A stretch of 10,752 nucleotides of DNA from Saprospiraceae bacterium UBA7687 (lineage in GTDB: Bacteria; Bacteroidota; Bacteroidia; Chitinophagales; Saprospiraceae). The position numbers were made by a program, and so were the translations under genes. Below, one piece after another: positions 1 to 6,607 of the stretch (positions are counted from its first letter, which is position 1; every line of letters starts with the position of its first letter). The notes below the pieces were generated by a model that saw nothing but the letters and a program-made list of their open reading frames with translations, searched no databases and was not told the DNA's origin. The stretch covers positions 1 through 10,752 of the forward strand of contig DLGT01000059.1 of the NCBI GenBank assembly GCA_002482845.1, in the 5' to 3' direction.

Positions 1-41
1 GAATTCCATCTGACAATTAAAAATCAAATAAAAATATACAG

Positions 42-1025
42 ATGATATACAGAACCTTAGGTAAAACCAATTTTAATATTTCGGAGATCAGTCTCGGCAC
101 CTGGCAAGTAGGTGGTAAATGGGGTAGCCCTTTTGATCCAAACAATGCTGAAGCCATCTTAAAAACTGCTATCGATAGTGGCGTAAATTTTATAGATACT
201 GCCGATGTGTACAGTGATGGACTCAGTGAAAAAGCAGTAGGGAAAGCCGTCAAATCTTACCAACAGAAGATTTATATTGCTACTAAATGCGGTAGAAAAT
301 TCCAACCACATGTGGATGCTTCCTATACACTTACAGCACTTCGTAAAAGTGTAGAAGATAGTCTCCAAAATATTAGCGTAGATCATATCGATTTGATTCA
401 ATTGCATTGTCCACCTTGGGAAACGTATTATAGACCAGAAGTTTTTGATCTTTTTGATAGACTAAAAGCAGAAGGCAAAATCGGTGCGCTTGGCGTGAGT
501 GTAGAAAAAGTGGAACAAGCCATCAAAGCGATGGAATACGATAATGTCACCACCATTCAGATTATTTTCAATATGTTCAGACAGCGACCATCAGAACTAT
601 TTTTTGACCTCGCAAAAGATAAAAATGTAGGTATCATCGTAAGAGTTCCACTAGCAAGTGGGCTTTTGACAGGTACTTACAGCGCCAATACCACTTTCGG
701 TGCAGACGATCATCGCACGTTTAATCGCAATGGTGATGCATTTGACAAAGGAGAAACATTTTCGGGTATCAATTATGACAAAGGTCTAGAAGCAGTACGC
801 ATACTAAAAGATCATTTTGGAGATACGAACCTTGCGTTGTTGGCTATCAAATGGGTGTTAATGTACGATGCAGTAAGTTGTGTGATACCAGGTGCATCAA
901 GTCCATCCCAAGCAGAAAACAATCTTTTGGCAGCTGATCTTCCGCAAATTAGTGCAGATGATATGTTGTTTATCAAGTCAGTGTATGATCAATATATTAA
1001 AGGAGATGTGCATCAGGTATGGTGA
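42..1025 (+). CDS. Aldo/keto reductase (NADPH-dependent oxidoreductase family)
   Basis: A 327-residue cytosolic protein with no signal peptide, matching the aldo/keto reductase (TIM-barrel) superfamily in length and motifs. These enzymes reduce aldehydes or ketones with NAD(P)H. The four catalytic residues are visible: D52 and Y57 in GVNFIDTADVY, K82 in IYIATKCGRK, and H122 in DLIQLHCPP. The N-terminal R-x-L-G-x-T start (residues 4-9), the strand around VRVPLASGLLTG and the C-terminal cofactor motif IPGASSPSQAENN are also typical. An in-frame TAA at 18-20 and no earlier ATG support the start at 42. It has an A-rich leader without a Shine-Dalgarno box, as usual in Bacteroidota. Only 41 bases of upstream sequence are in the window, so its promoter is not seen. 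The substrate cannot be told; the sequence resembles the broad general-stress-type AKRs. Family assignment is secure. Confidence 0.93.
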   Translation: MIYRTLGKTNFNISEISLGTWQVGGKWGSPFDPNNAEAILKTAIDSGVNFIDTADVYSDGLSEKAVGKAVKSYQQKIYIATKCGRKFQPHVDASYTLTALRKSVEDSLQNISVDHIDLIQLHCPPWETYYRPEVFDLFDRLKAEGKIGALGVSVEKVEQAIKAMEYDNVTTIQIIFNMFRQRPSELFFDLAKDKNVGIIVRVPLASGLLTGTYSANTTFGADDHRTFNRNGDAFDKGETFSGINYDKGLEAVRILKDHFGDTNLALLAIKWVLMYDAVSCVIPGASSPSQAENNLLAADLPQISADDMLFIKSVYDQYIKGDVHQVW

Positions 1026-1115
1026 TCTTCTTTTGCTTACATTCAAAATAGAATTATGTAATATTTAATTGGAATATGAACTTTTAATTAATTTAATATA
1101 ATGTTGCTTTTACAA

Positions 1116-1147
1116 TTTGATTTATTACTAATTAAATTTTATCTTCG
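1116..1147 (+). promoter_or_regulatory. Bacteroidota-type promoter for the 1178 gene
   Basis: TTTG at 1116-1119 is followed after 20 bases by TATCTTCG at 1140-1147, one mismatch from the phylum consensus -7 box TAnnTTTG. The spacing fits the known 17-23 range for the -33 box. Transcription would start near 1153, giving a leader of about 25 bases before the ATG at 1178. This is one of the two best promoter matches in the window. Confidence 0.62.
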
Positions 1148-1177
1148 CGCATTATTTAAAAATTAAAATTATCAGAA

Positions 1178-1924
1178 ATGAACAAAATTCTTTTATTATT
1201 TTTATTTGTCCTTGTAAATGGCGTTTGTTTTTCTCAGCAAGCCCTAAAAGACAATCAGTTTGAAGGCTATGTAATTATGAAAAACGGTGATAGAAAAGAA
1301 GGTATCATCGAAGTGAAAAACATTAACCACCCTTGGAGCTTTCAGGAAACGATCAAGTTTTTTGATAAAGAGATGTTAAACAAAGAAAAGGTTAAAAAAA
1401 GTGACAAGTCTGAACTCAAGCCAGGTGAAGCAGTTGAGTATGGGTACGCAGGTAAAAGATACGTACTTGTTTCTTACACAAATAATAATCAAGCTGAAGG
1501 CAACACATTAACTGCAGGACTTGGTGCGCTTAAAAGTGCAACACAAACCAAACATTTTGCAGAAGTGTACAGAGAAGGTAAAATTTCTTTATATAGATTT
1601 TACAGTTCACCACCAGACTTTTATGTTACTTCAGGTGAAGCTGAAGCAAAAAATATGGCTGCATTCATAGAAGAGTGTAAAACCACTTATGATATTCTTA
1701 TAGAAAAAGGTGAAGAAAAAGCAAAAGCTTTTGATGATATAAATATCAAAAAATTCTTTAAAGATTGTGAATTCGTAGTTAAAAAATACGAAGATAAAAA
1801 ATATACAAAACAACCAGTAAAAGGATTGAAATCTATGATTAAAAGCTCAATGTTAAGAGGTGAAGCTCTAGCAGCAGCAGCATTGGAAATGATAGTAGAT
1901 TATGAAGCTAATTGTGCTAAATAA
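1178..1924 (+). CDS. Secreted protein of unknown function
   Basis: A 248-residue protein that begins with a clear Sec signal peptide (basic MNK, hydrophobic residues 4-15, cleavage expected near FSQ-QA, about residue 20), so it is periplasmic or exported. The mature part opens with FEGYVIMKNGDRKEGIIEV (28-46). This resembles the G-Y-V-I-x-x-x-G-D/E-x-x-x-G-x-I opening of a recurrent but poorly described group of Bacteroidota exported proteins. The middle is beta-rich (YGYAGKRYVLVSYT, 88-101; HFAEVYREGKISLYRFY, 126-142). The C-terminal third is Lys/Glu-rich and probably helical, with Cys at 167, 197 and 246. No catalytic motif is visible. It has its own promoter (1116-1147) and terminator (1945-1980), so it is a single-gene unit. 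I do not recognise a named family or function; it is clearly a real gene. Confidence 0.82.
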   Translation: MNKILLLFLFVLVNGVCFSQQALKDNQFEGYVIMKNGDRKEGIIEVKNINHPWSFQETIKFFDKEMLNKEKVKKSDKSELKPGEAVEYGYAGKRYVLVSYTNNNQAEGNTLTAGLGALKSATQTKHFAEVYREGKISLYRFYSSPPDFYVTSGEAEAKNMAAFIEECKTTYDILIEKGEEKAKAFDDINIKKFFKDCEFVVKKYEDKKYTKQPVKGLKSMIKSSMLRGEALAAAALEMIVDYEANCAK

Positions 1925-1944
1925 GTCTAAAAGATAATTGGCAT

Positions 1945-1980
1945 AAAAAGGGAGCTAGACGCAAGTTTAGCTCCCTTTTT
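1945..1980 (+). terminator. Bidirectional intrinsic terminator between convergent genes
   Basis: A perfect 13-bp inverted repeat: AAAAAGGGAGCTA at 1945-1957 and TAGCTCCCTTTTT at 1968-1980, with a 10-base loop. The A/T ends give a U-tract in either direction, so it can stop the + gene ending at 1924 and the - gene ending at 1981. The stop codon of the minus-strand gene (1981-1983) directly abuts the stem. Confidence 0.88.
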
Positions 1981-3993
1981 TTATATTTTCACCACCTTAA
2001 CCACTTCATTCCCAATCTTCAATAAGTACAACCCACTAGCGTAAGCTGTTACATTCAAAGAGTTGCCATAACCATTTATCAATTGTACACCGCGTATATC
2101 ACTTAAGATATAATAATCTTCACTATTCCACGAGATTGTATTTGATGAAGGATTTGGGAAGATGTTCAGTTTTTTAGCTGAACCATTATCCTGAATGCTC
2201 GATGTCTCATCTTTGATGGTCACATGAAAGGTCATGGTCAATCTTGCGGTATCTGTTTCACTTCGTTTATAGATGAGCGCTTGACGAATGGTAAACTCAT
2301 CACCGTTTTGGCACAAATCAGGAAATTGTCCAATTCTGACACGTAAATCATTGATATTTAGTTCTGAATACAAATAAGAGTTTTTGCCCCAATTGGTGAC
2401 TTTACCTTCATCGTCAAACCAATGTCCTGGATAAAATGCTGTCGAATTGCTATCTAAAGCACCGTCAGGATTGATCGCGTAATACTTTATTTCATCACCT
2501 AGATATTGACCAATTTCTGATGCAGGTAAGGCAAATGCTTGTTCGATCAAACTAGTGTTTAAAGAAATGGTTTCTGGATCATACGTTGACCTTGGTTCCA
2601 TGATGATGTCATGCGTTAGTTCCATATCTTTTAGTGGGCCAAATGACTTGCCAAATAAATTGGTATTTTCAAACTTGACCTGATAAGGCCATTGTTCATC
2701 ATTGGAATTGTCATCATCCCATTCATGTCTCCAATATTGCTGTGGCGAACCTGACACGACCAACCATAAATTGGTACAGTTTTCAGGACAAACAAAACTT
2801 AACTCGGTTAGTGGATTTGTACCATTAGCATATTTAGCATCACCGATATCACTATAGACACGAGTGCCATCTTTTAGTAAGGCAACAAACCCAAACTTCC
2901 ATCCTGCTTGGTCTATATTGATGGCTCTAAAACCATTTTCACCTGCTAGTCCTTTGAAGGTCACTTTTACTTCTGTTTCAGATGTCGGAACTACCAATTT
3001 GATACTATTGTAACCATAATTTTCGATACAAACACTTGGATCTATCTGCCAGAAATCATCCGCTACAAGATTCATTTTGACTTGCGCTCTTTTATTTATG
3101 TGATCTTTGCCATAAGGTAGCAATGCAGGCAAATCCCATGTTGTCAATCTAGCAGCATGATCATACATCTCATCATTAAAAGTTTCTTGATCTATATCGT
3201 TAAGTCTTTGGTATGCTTCTACAGGATCTTCAGGATATCGAGCATCACGCCAAAGTTTTCCCATAAAGTTTATGCCACGTTTGTAAGTCCAATAATCAGG
3301 TAAAAAATAATTGGCATATCGCGGGTTTTCATGGATGACATGTAGGTGATTGTTTTTGATATATTCATTAAAATCTCCTTCGACGAACTGTAATTCGGGA
3401 TAAACTTTGTACGCCTTCCATTGTGCACACTGTTCCCAAAATCCATTACCACCTGCACCGTTTTCGCCAAACCCATATCTGAATCCACCATCTGTATCGC
3501 AACCAGTGATGTATTGGAAACAGTGTCCGATCTCATGGGCGACCACATGTTTGATATTTGCAGCAGCAGGACTCACAAAAAGCGAACCAACCAAATCATC
3601 TTGCCCTGATCCAAATGCTGCCCAATCAGTGGTGTACAGCAAAAATACCATTAGTTTGTATTGGTCTGTCACAGAAGATCCTTTGATGGCAAATTTTAAT
3701 GAATCGACATACACGTCAAACGATTTTTCTGACTCTTCGATCAATGCTTGCATATCAATATTATATGGACTCGGAGCAGTAGCAGGATCAGCGCCAAAAC
3801 CTGGTTCCCAAAAGATGACAATATCGTCTGTTTCTAAACTTCGAGCATAACTCCATTGACTATTATTGTCATTAAGATCCATACCCGTGCTAGTTATAAA
3901 CGACGGAATATAGACTGTTTTTTGGGCATTAATGGTAAAACATCCAAAAAGAAAGATTACTAAAACTGCTAATTTGGAGAAATGAGAAGGCAT
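1981..3993 (-). CDS. Secreted HExxH metalloprotease-like protein with DUF4859-like domain and T9SS sorting domain
   Basis: A 670-residue exported protein. Residues 1-23 form a signal peptide (cleavage near INA-QK). Residues ~26-445 resemble the DUF6055 family and carry a zinc-protease motif HEIGH at 153-157. E187 in NGFWEQCAQW, 30 residues on, is a candidate third ligand, which would make it gluzincin-like. After a beta-rich part (NSIKLVVP…WPYQVKFENTNL, 329-446), residues ~483-595 match DUF4859 as I remember it (LPASEIGQYLG, then YPGHWFDDEGKVTNWG and IGQFPDLCQNGDEFTIRQAL). Residues ~608-670 are a type A sorting domain of the type IX secretion system (LNIFPNPSSNTISW… ending in a hydrophobic/Lys strand), so the protein is likely released or anchored at the cell surface. 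It is a single-gene unit with a candidate promoter at 4031-4038 and a terminator at 1945-1980. Protease activity is inferred from HExxH only; the substrate is unknown. Domain names are from memory of the motifs. Confidence 0.85.
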   Translation of the reverse strand: MPSHFSKLAVLVIFLFGCFTINAQKTVYIPSFITSTGMDLNDNNSQWSYARSLETDDIVIFWEPGFGADPATAPSPYNIDMQALIEESEKSFDVYVDSLKFAIKGSSVTDQYKLMVFLLYTTDWAAFGSGQDDLVGSLFVSPAAANIKHVVAHEIGHCFQYITGCDTDGGFRYGFGENGAGGNGFWEQCAQWKAYKVYPELQFVEGDFNEYIKNNHLHVIHENPRYANYFLPDYWTYKRGINFMGKLWRDARYPEDPVEAYQRLNDIDQETFNDEMYDHAARLTTWDLPALLPYGKDHINKRAQVKMNLVADDFWQIDPSVCIENYGYNSIKLVVPTSETEVKVTFKGLAGENGFRAINIDQAGWKFGFVALLKDGTRVYSDIGDAKYANGTNPLTELSFVCPENCTNLWLVVSGSPQQYWRHEWDDDNSNDEQWPYQVKFENTNLFGKSFGPLKDMELTHDIIMEPRSTYDPETISLNTSLIEQAFALPASEIGQYLGDEIKYYAINPDGALDSNSTAFYPGHWFDDEGKVTNWGKNSYLYSELNINDLRVRIGQFPDLCQNGDEFTIRQALIYKRSETDTARLTMTFHVTIKDETSSIQDNGSAKKLNIFPNPSSNTISWNSEDYYILSDIRGVQLINGYGNSLNVTAYASGLYLLKIGNEVVKVVKI

Positions 3994-4030
3994 AAACTTT
4001 ATTTGACTTTGAAGTGAAATTACAAAGTGA

Positions 4031-4038
4031 CAAATGTA
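4031..4038 (-). promoter_or_regulatory. Candidate -7 promoter box for the 1981-3993 gene
   Basis: Read on the minus strand, TACATTTG is an exact match to the Bacteroidota -7 consensus TAnnTTTG. It lies 37 bases upstream of the ATG at 3993, so transcription would start near 4024. No TTTG is seen at the -33 distance. Instead an inverted repeat (4039-4058) occupies that space, so the promoter may need an activator or be blocked by a repressor. Confidence 0.5.
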
Positions 4039-4058
4039 ATGATTTCATAGAAAATCAT
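4039..4058. promoter_or_regulatory. Inverted repeat, candidate operator
   Basis: ATGATTT at 4039-4045 and AAATCAT at 4052-4058 are perfect 7-base inverted arms around a 6-base spacer. On the minus strand the repeat directly abuts the upstream edge of the -7 box of the 1981-3993 gene. That position suits binding by a dimeric regulator, but AT-rich palindromes also arise by chance. Confidence 0.3.
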
Positions 4059-4120
4059 AGGATTGGAAATAGTATTTTGCATAAAAAATAAATGATTATT
4101 TGAGTTTATTCTAAAAATTG

Positions 4121-4179
4121 AAAAAATATGATCATCAACCGTTTCACCCTACGCCCTCAAGGGAAACGGTTGATTATCA
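4121..4179 (-). terminator. Long hairpin terminator for the 4260-4781 gene; possible repeat element
   Basis: Inverted arms TGATCATCAACCGTTTC (4129-4145) and GAAACGGTTGATTATCA (4163-4179) pair over 17 positions with one mismatch around a 17-base loop. On the minus strand the stem is followed by TATTTTTT (4128-4121), which gives a U-tract, so it fits an intrinsic terminator about 80 bases past the stop at 4260. The loop on the minus strand contains AGGGCGTAGGGT. A similar sequence with similar flanks occurs at 9541-9590, which suggests that this is a copy of a repeated element (see findings). Confidence 0.72.
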
Positions 4180-4259
4180 ATTTGGGAGAATCCAATAATT
4201 CCCCATATTTAAGTCAAAGGATTTTGAGTAGTATAAGTTTTAGGTTTTAATTGGCACTT

Positions 4260-4781
4260 TCAGAATTTATACCCAACGCCAGCCATTAATCTTAGTTCAG
4301 CATTGGTTTTGTCTTCATAATTGGCTTCTATTTCTTTATCAAACACCACTCCTGTGCCTAAATCTATGATGAAATGATCGTTGACCCCAAACTGATATCC
4401 AATCCTGACGATGCCACCAACACTAGAGATGCCATATTTGATTATATTGCCCGCTTCATCTAGTTTCACATCATCGTAATCATAATTATATGCGAAACCT
4501 GGTGAAAAATAGAAGCCCGTTAAGTTGGTTTTTCGAGAAAAATACTTTTTGTAGTCGATAGACGCATTGATCCAGTTGTTTTCATTAAAAAAAACTAAAC
4601 GACCACGATGAAAATTCAATACAACCGAAGATTTATCTGCAATTCGGAATTCGAGATGCACAGAAGGTATAATGATTAAATTAAGCACATTGGTTTTGAG
4701 AATAAAATTTTGTTGTTTTTCTTGGGCAGTCATCATGATAGATGAAAATAGAAATATTATTAAGATAAGATGCTTTAACAT
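4260..4781 (-). CDS. Small outer-membrane beta-barrel protein, DUF3575-like
   Basis: A 173-residue protein with a signal peptide (residues 1-19, cleavage MTA-QE). The mature part is a run of alternating polar/hydrophobic strands and ends in GVGYKF with a terminal Phe, the mark of a barrel inserted by the BAM complex. The opening LKTNVLNLIIIPSVHLEFRI (28-47) followed by KSSVVLNFHRG resembles DUF3575 and related Bacteroidota outer-membrane proteins. Later strands include GFYFSPGFAYNY, GGIVRIGYQFG and FIIDLGTGVVF. Its length suits an 8-stranded barrel. A -7 promoter box lies at 4807-4814, about 26 bases upstream, and a hairpin terminator follows at 4121-4179, so it is probably transcribed alone. 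No substrate or partner can be inferred. The beta-barrel call is firm; the family name is tentative. Confidence 0.78.
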   Translation of the reverse strand: MLKHLILIIFLFSSIMMTAQEKQQNFILKTNVLNLIIIPSVHLEFRIADKSSVVLNFHRGRLVFFNENNWINASIDYKKYFSRKTNLTGFYFSPGFAYNYDYDDVKLDEAGNIIKYGISSVGGIVRIGYQFGVNDHFIIDLGTGVVFDKEIEANYEDKTNAELRLMAGVGYKF

Positions 4782-4806
4782 AAAATGATTTTACTTTGTG
4801 ACTTAT

Positions 4807-4814
4807 CAAAATTA
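4807..4814 (-). promoter_or_regulatory. Candidate -7 promoter box for the 4260-4781 gene
   Basis: On the minus strand TAATTTTG matches TAnnTTTG exactly, 26 bases upstream of the ATG at 4781. The predicted leader is about 20 bases. No good TTTG -33 box is seen; the nearest weak match is TTAG, 17 bases upstream. Confidence 0.42.
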
Positions 4815-4865
4815 GTAAGAACAATATCTAACTAATTCATTTATAACAAAATAAATTGAATTAGA

Positions 4866-4921
4866 GTTTCAAGGATGCTTTTCAGCTCGATTTATTAAAC
4901 ATTCAAATAATCCTTGTAAAC
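4866..4921 (-). terminator. Weak stem-loop downstream of the 4939-6495 gene
   Basis: GTTTCAAGGAT (4866-4876) pairs with ATCCTTGTAAAC (4910-4921) over 11 bp with one bulged base, leaving a long 33-base loop. It starts 18 bases past the stop codon at 4939-4941 on the minus strand and is followed by T-rich sequence but no clean U-tract. It could be a weak terminator or an RNA-stabilising stem. Confidence 0.35.
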
Positions 4922-4938
4922 GAACTATCATTTCATTT

Positions 4939-6495
4939 CTAATCCTGATAATATTCATTTCCATAAATATCAAGCCAGCCTTTTTTGCCATTGGGTAATT
5001 CGAATTCAGCATAGAAAAAATTGAATTTCTCTAGTTTTGCATATTTTGCCTTTTTGTTTTGAGGATAATAACCATAAAGATTATTTTCTTTATATCTGAT
5101 AGGATGATAATACCCAAAAGCTTCAATATCTCCTTCAAATAGCGTCGTGATTTCAATATCATCTTTGAAGTTTAAAATTAAATTATTTATACTGTCAACA
5201 TTAATTTTATTTCGAAGAGAATCATTTCTCATGTATATCAATGATCGTTTTATATTTTCATTTTTGTTGTTGATGTTAACAATTTTAGATGTAGACTTCG
5301 TATTAATTATATAGGTATTATATGGAAAAGAAAAGACTTCATTTAATTTTGAATAGTCATTATAAATATGGCTTGACTTATTGTTTAAAAATTTTAACGA
5401 ATCAACTATTTTATCTTTTGCTATTAGAGTAGATTCTTTAATAAAAATTGAAGGAAAGTTTTCAGATTCTTCAATTTCTTTAATATTTCCTCTTTCTTGT
5501 ACTATATTTCTTTTTGTTATGGTAAAGTTCCCACAAAGTCCCCAGTTTGGATTAGGAAAGGTATCATGGAATTTCCCTAATTGATCAAGCCACCTAATTT
5601 TATTATCAATTATGCAATGAATAGTTCCTAAAGAATCGAATGCAGCTTTAATGTTTTTTAAATGTAGGTTTCTCAAGGCTTTGTCATAAATTACAATTTC
5701 CTTTTTGTTAGAACAAACAATATAGTTTGTCATAAATCGAATCTTATCAAATGCTTTGTCTATTATTTTTTCATTGAATAATTTGTCGTAAAAATGGAAT
5801 AATCCCATTTCTTTTTTAATCCTGAAAAATGATTCGAATTTAATGTAATTGGTCAAATTTATTGAATCGACCCTCTTTTCATCTTCGAAAGTAAAGGTAT
5901 CTTCTTTTGCAATATATCCGCCATTTTTGCTAGGAATAACATAGCCAATTATCCTTGAATCTTCATCTAATAGACCGATGATAAGATATTGATTGTTGAT
6001 TCTTACATAAACATATCGAAGGAATTGGGCTTGTTGAAATTTCGGGAAAGGACTAGAATCGTATTTGTTTTCATACTTTAAATCAACAAAGAAATAATCG
6101 TTATAGAGTTGGAAGAATGAATTATATTTTGAGTCTAATTTATTTTTATCATTTGCAAATTTTCTGTTTTTTACCCAGTTTTTGATTTCTGAAATTTTGG
6201 AAAATTGTAATAGTTCTTCATCATCAATGATTTTATTGTCCTTAATATCAATGTCATCAATTTCACATTGCATAATCAGTTTATTTAGATAATCATTTTG
6301 CTTTATTGGGACTATTCCACACACATATTCATTGATTTCGCCTTCATTATAAAAAACGATTTGCCCTTGGTATATGTAAATCTTATCTACTTCAATGTCA
6401 ACTATTGTTTGGCCATTTAATCCTATTGACATCAAAAAGATTGCAATAGCAGTTGCGATTTGTCTTCTAAAATTAAATCTTAATTTCATGTTCAT
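4939..6495 (-). CDS. Secreted protein of unknown function with WG-repeat-like C-terminus
   Basis: I choose the ATG at 6495 (518 residues). It puts a normal signal peptide at the N-terminus (MNMKLRFNFRRQ, then the hydrophobic stretch IATAIAIFLMSIGL, cleavage near LNG-QT at about residue 28). An ATG at 6549 would prefix 18 residues that look like leader DNA and would overlap the likely promoter; the ATG at 6489 is equally possible. The protein is rich in Asn, Lys, Ile, Asp and aromatic residues and looks beta-rich throughout (e.g. RYVYVRINNQYLIIGLLDED). The last ~55 residues (YKENNLYGYYPQNKKAKYAKL… NGKKGWLDIYGNEY) resemble one or two WG-type repeats, which in Bacteroidota often sit in exported proteins of unknown role. 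No enzyme motif and no T9SS sorting domain are seen. The gene is visibly more AT-rich than the reductase, xylanase and methyltransferase genes. Function unknown. Confidence 0.75.
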   Translation of the reverse strand: MNMKLRFNFRRQIATAIAIFLMSIGLNGQTIVDIEVDKIYIYQGQIVFYNEGEINEYVCGIVPIKQNDYLNKLIMQCEIDDIDIKDNKIIDDEELLQFSKISEIKNWVKNRKFANDKNKLDSKYNSFFQLYNDYFFVDLKYENKYDSSPFPKFQQAQFLRYVYVRINNQYLIIGLLDEDSRIIGYVIPSKNGGYIAKEDTFTFEDEKRVDSINLTNYIKFESFFRIKKEMGLFHFYDKLFNEKIIDKAFDKIRFMTNYIVCSNKKEIVIYDKALRNLHLKNIKAAFDSLGTIHCIIDNKIRWLDQLGKFHDTFPNPNWGLCGNFTITKRNIVQERGNIKEIEESENFPSIFIKESTLIAKDKIVDSLKFLNNKSSHIYNDYSKLNEVFSFPYNTYIINTKSTSKIVNINNKNENIKRSLIYMRNDSLRNKINVDSINNLILNFKDDIEITTLFEGDIEAFGYYHPIRYKENNLYGYYPQNKKAKYAKLEKFNFFYAEFELPNGKKGWLDIYGNEYYQD

Positions 6496-6518
6496 ACATT
6501 TTTCTGTTTTCAACACCA

Positions 6519-6549
6519 CAATATTAAGGGAAATAATATAATTTTCCAA
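6519..6549 (-). promoter_or_regulatory. Candidate promoter for the 4939-6495 gene
   Basis: On the minus strand TTGG (6549-6546) is followed after 19 bases by TAATATTG (6526-6519), one mismatch from TAnnTTTG. Transcription would start near 6513, about 18 bases before the chosen ATG at 6495. This supports the start at 6495 over the one at 6549. Confidence 0.4.
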
Positions 6550-6575
6550 GATGGTTCTATTTTATGCTTTTTTCC

Positions 6576-6583
6576 TACATTTA
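6576..6583 (+). promoter_or_regulatory. Candidate -7 promoter box for the xylanase gene
   Basis: TACATTTA differs from TAnnTTTG only at the last base and lies 25 bases before the ATG at 6608. No TTTG is visible at the -33 distance. If real, it excludes the upstream in-frame ATG at 6551 as the start. Confidence 0.32.
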
Positions 6584-6607
6584 CAACGCCTTAAAAAATC
6601 AATAATC

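Noticed and set aside
1..6. GAATTC at the first base, suggesting an EcoRI clone end
   Set aside because: Several other GAATTC sites occur inside the window (for example near 1770, 4645, 7288 and 9753), so the site carries no clear meaning.
3407..3850. 147-residue open frame on the plus strand inside the protease-like gene
   Set aside because: It is antisense to a well-supported gene with domain motifs, has no promoter or signal of its own, and has the odd Cys/Pro/Ser composition of a shadow frame.
6496..6549. N-terminal extension of the 4939-6495 gene to an ATG at 6549
   Set aside because: The extra 18 residues precede a standard signal peptide and cover a plausible promoter. The two far-upstream ATGs facing each other at 6549 and 6551 look like chance.
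6551..6607. Upstream in-frame ATG for the xylanase gene
   Set aside because: It would bury the lipoprotein signal peptide behind 19 residues and overlap the likely promoter. The ATG at 6608 gives a normal lipobox.
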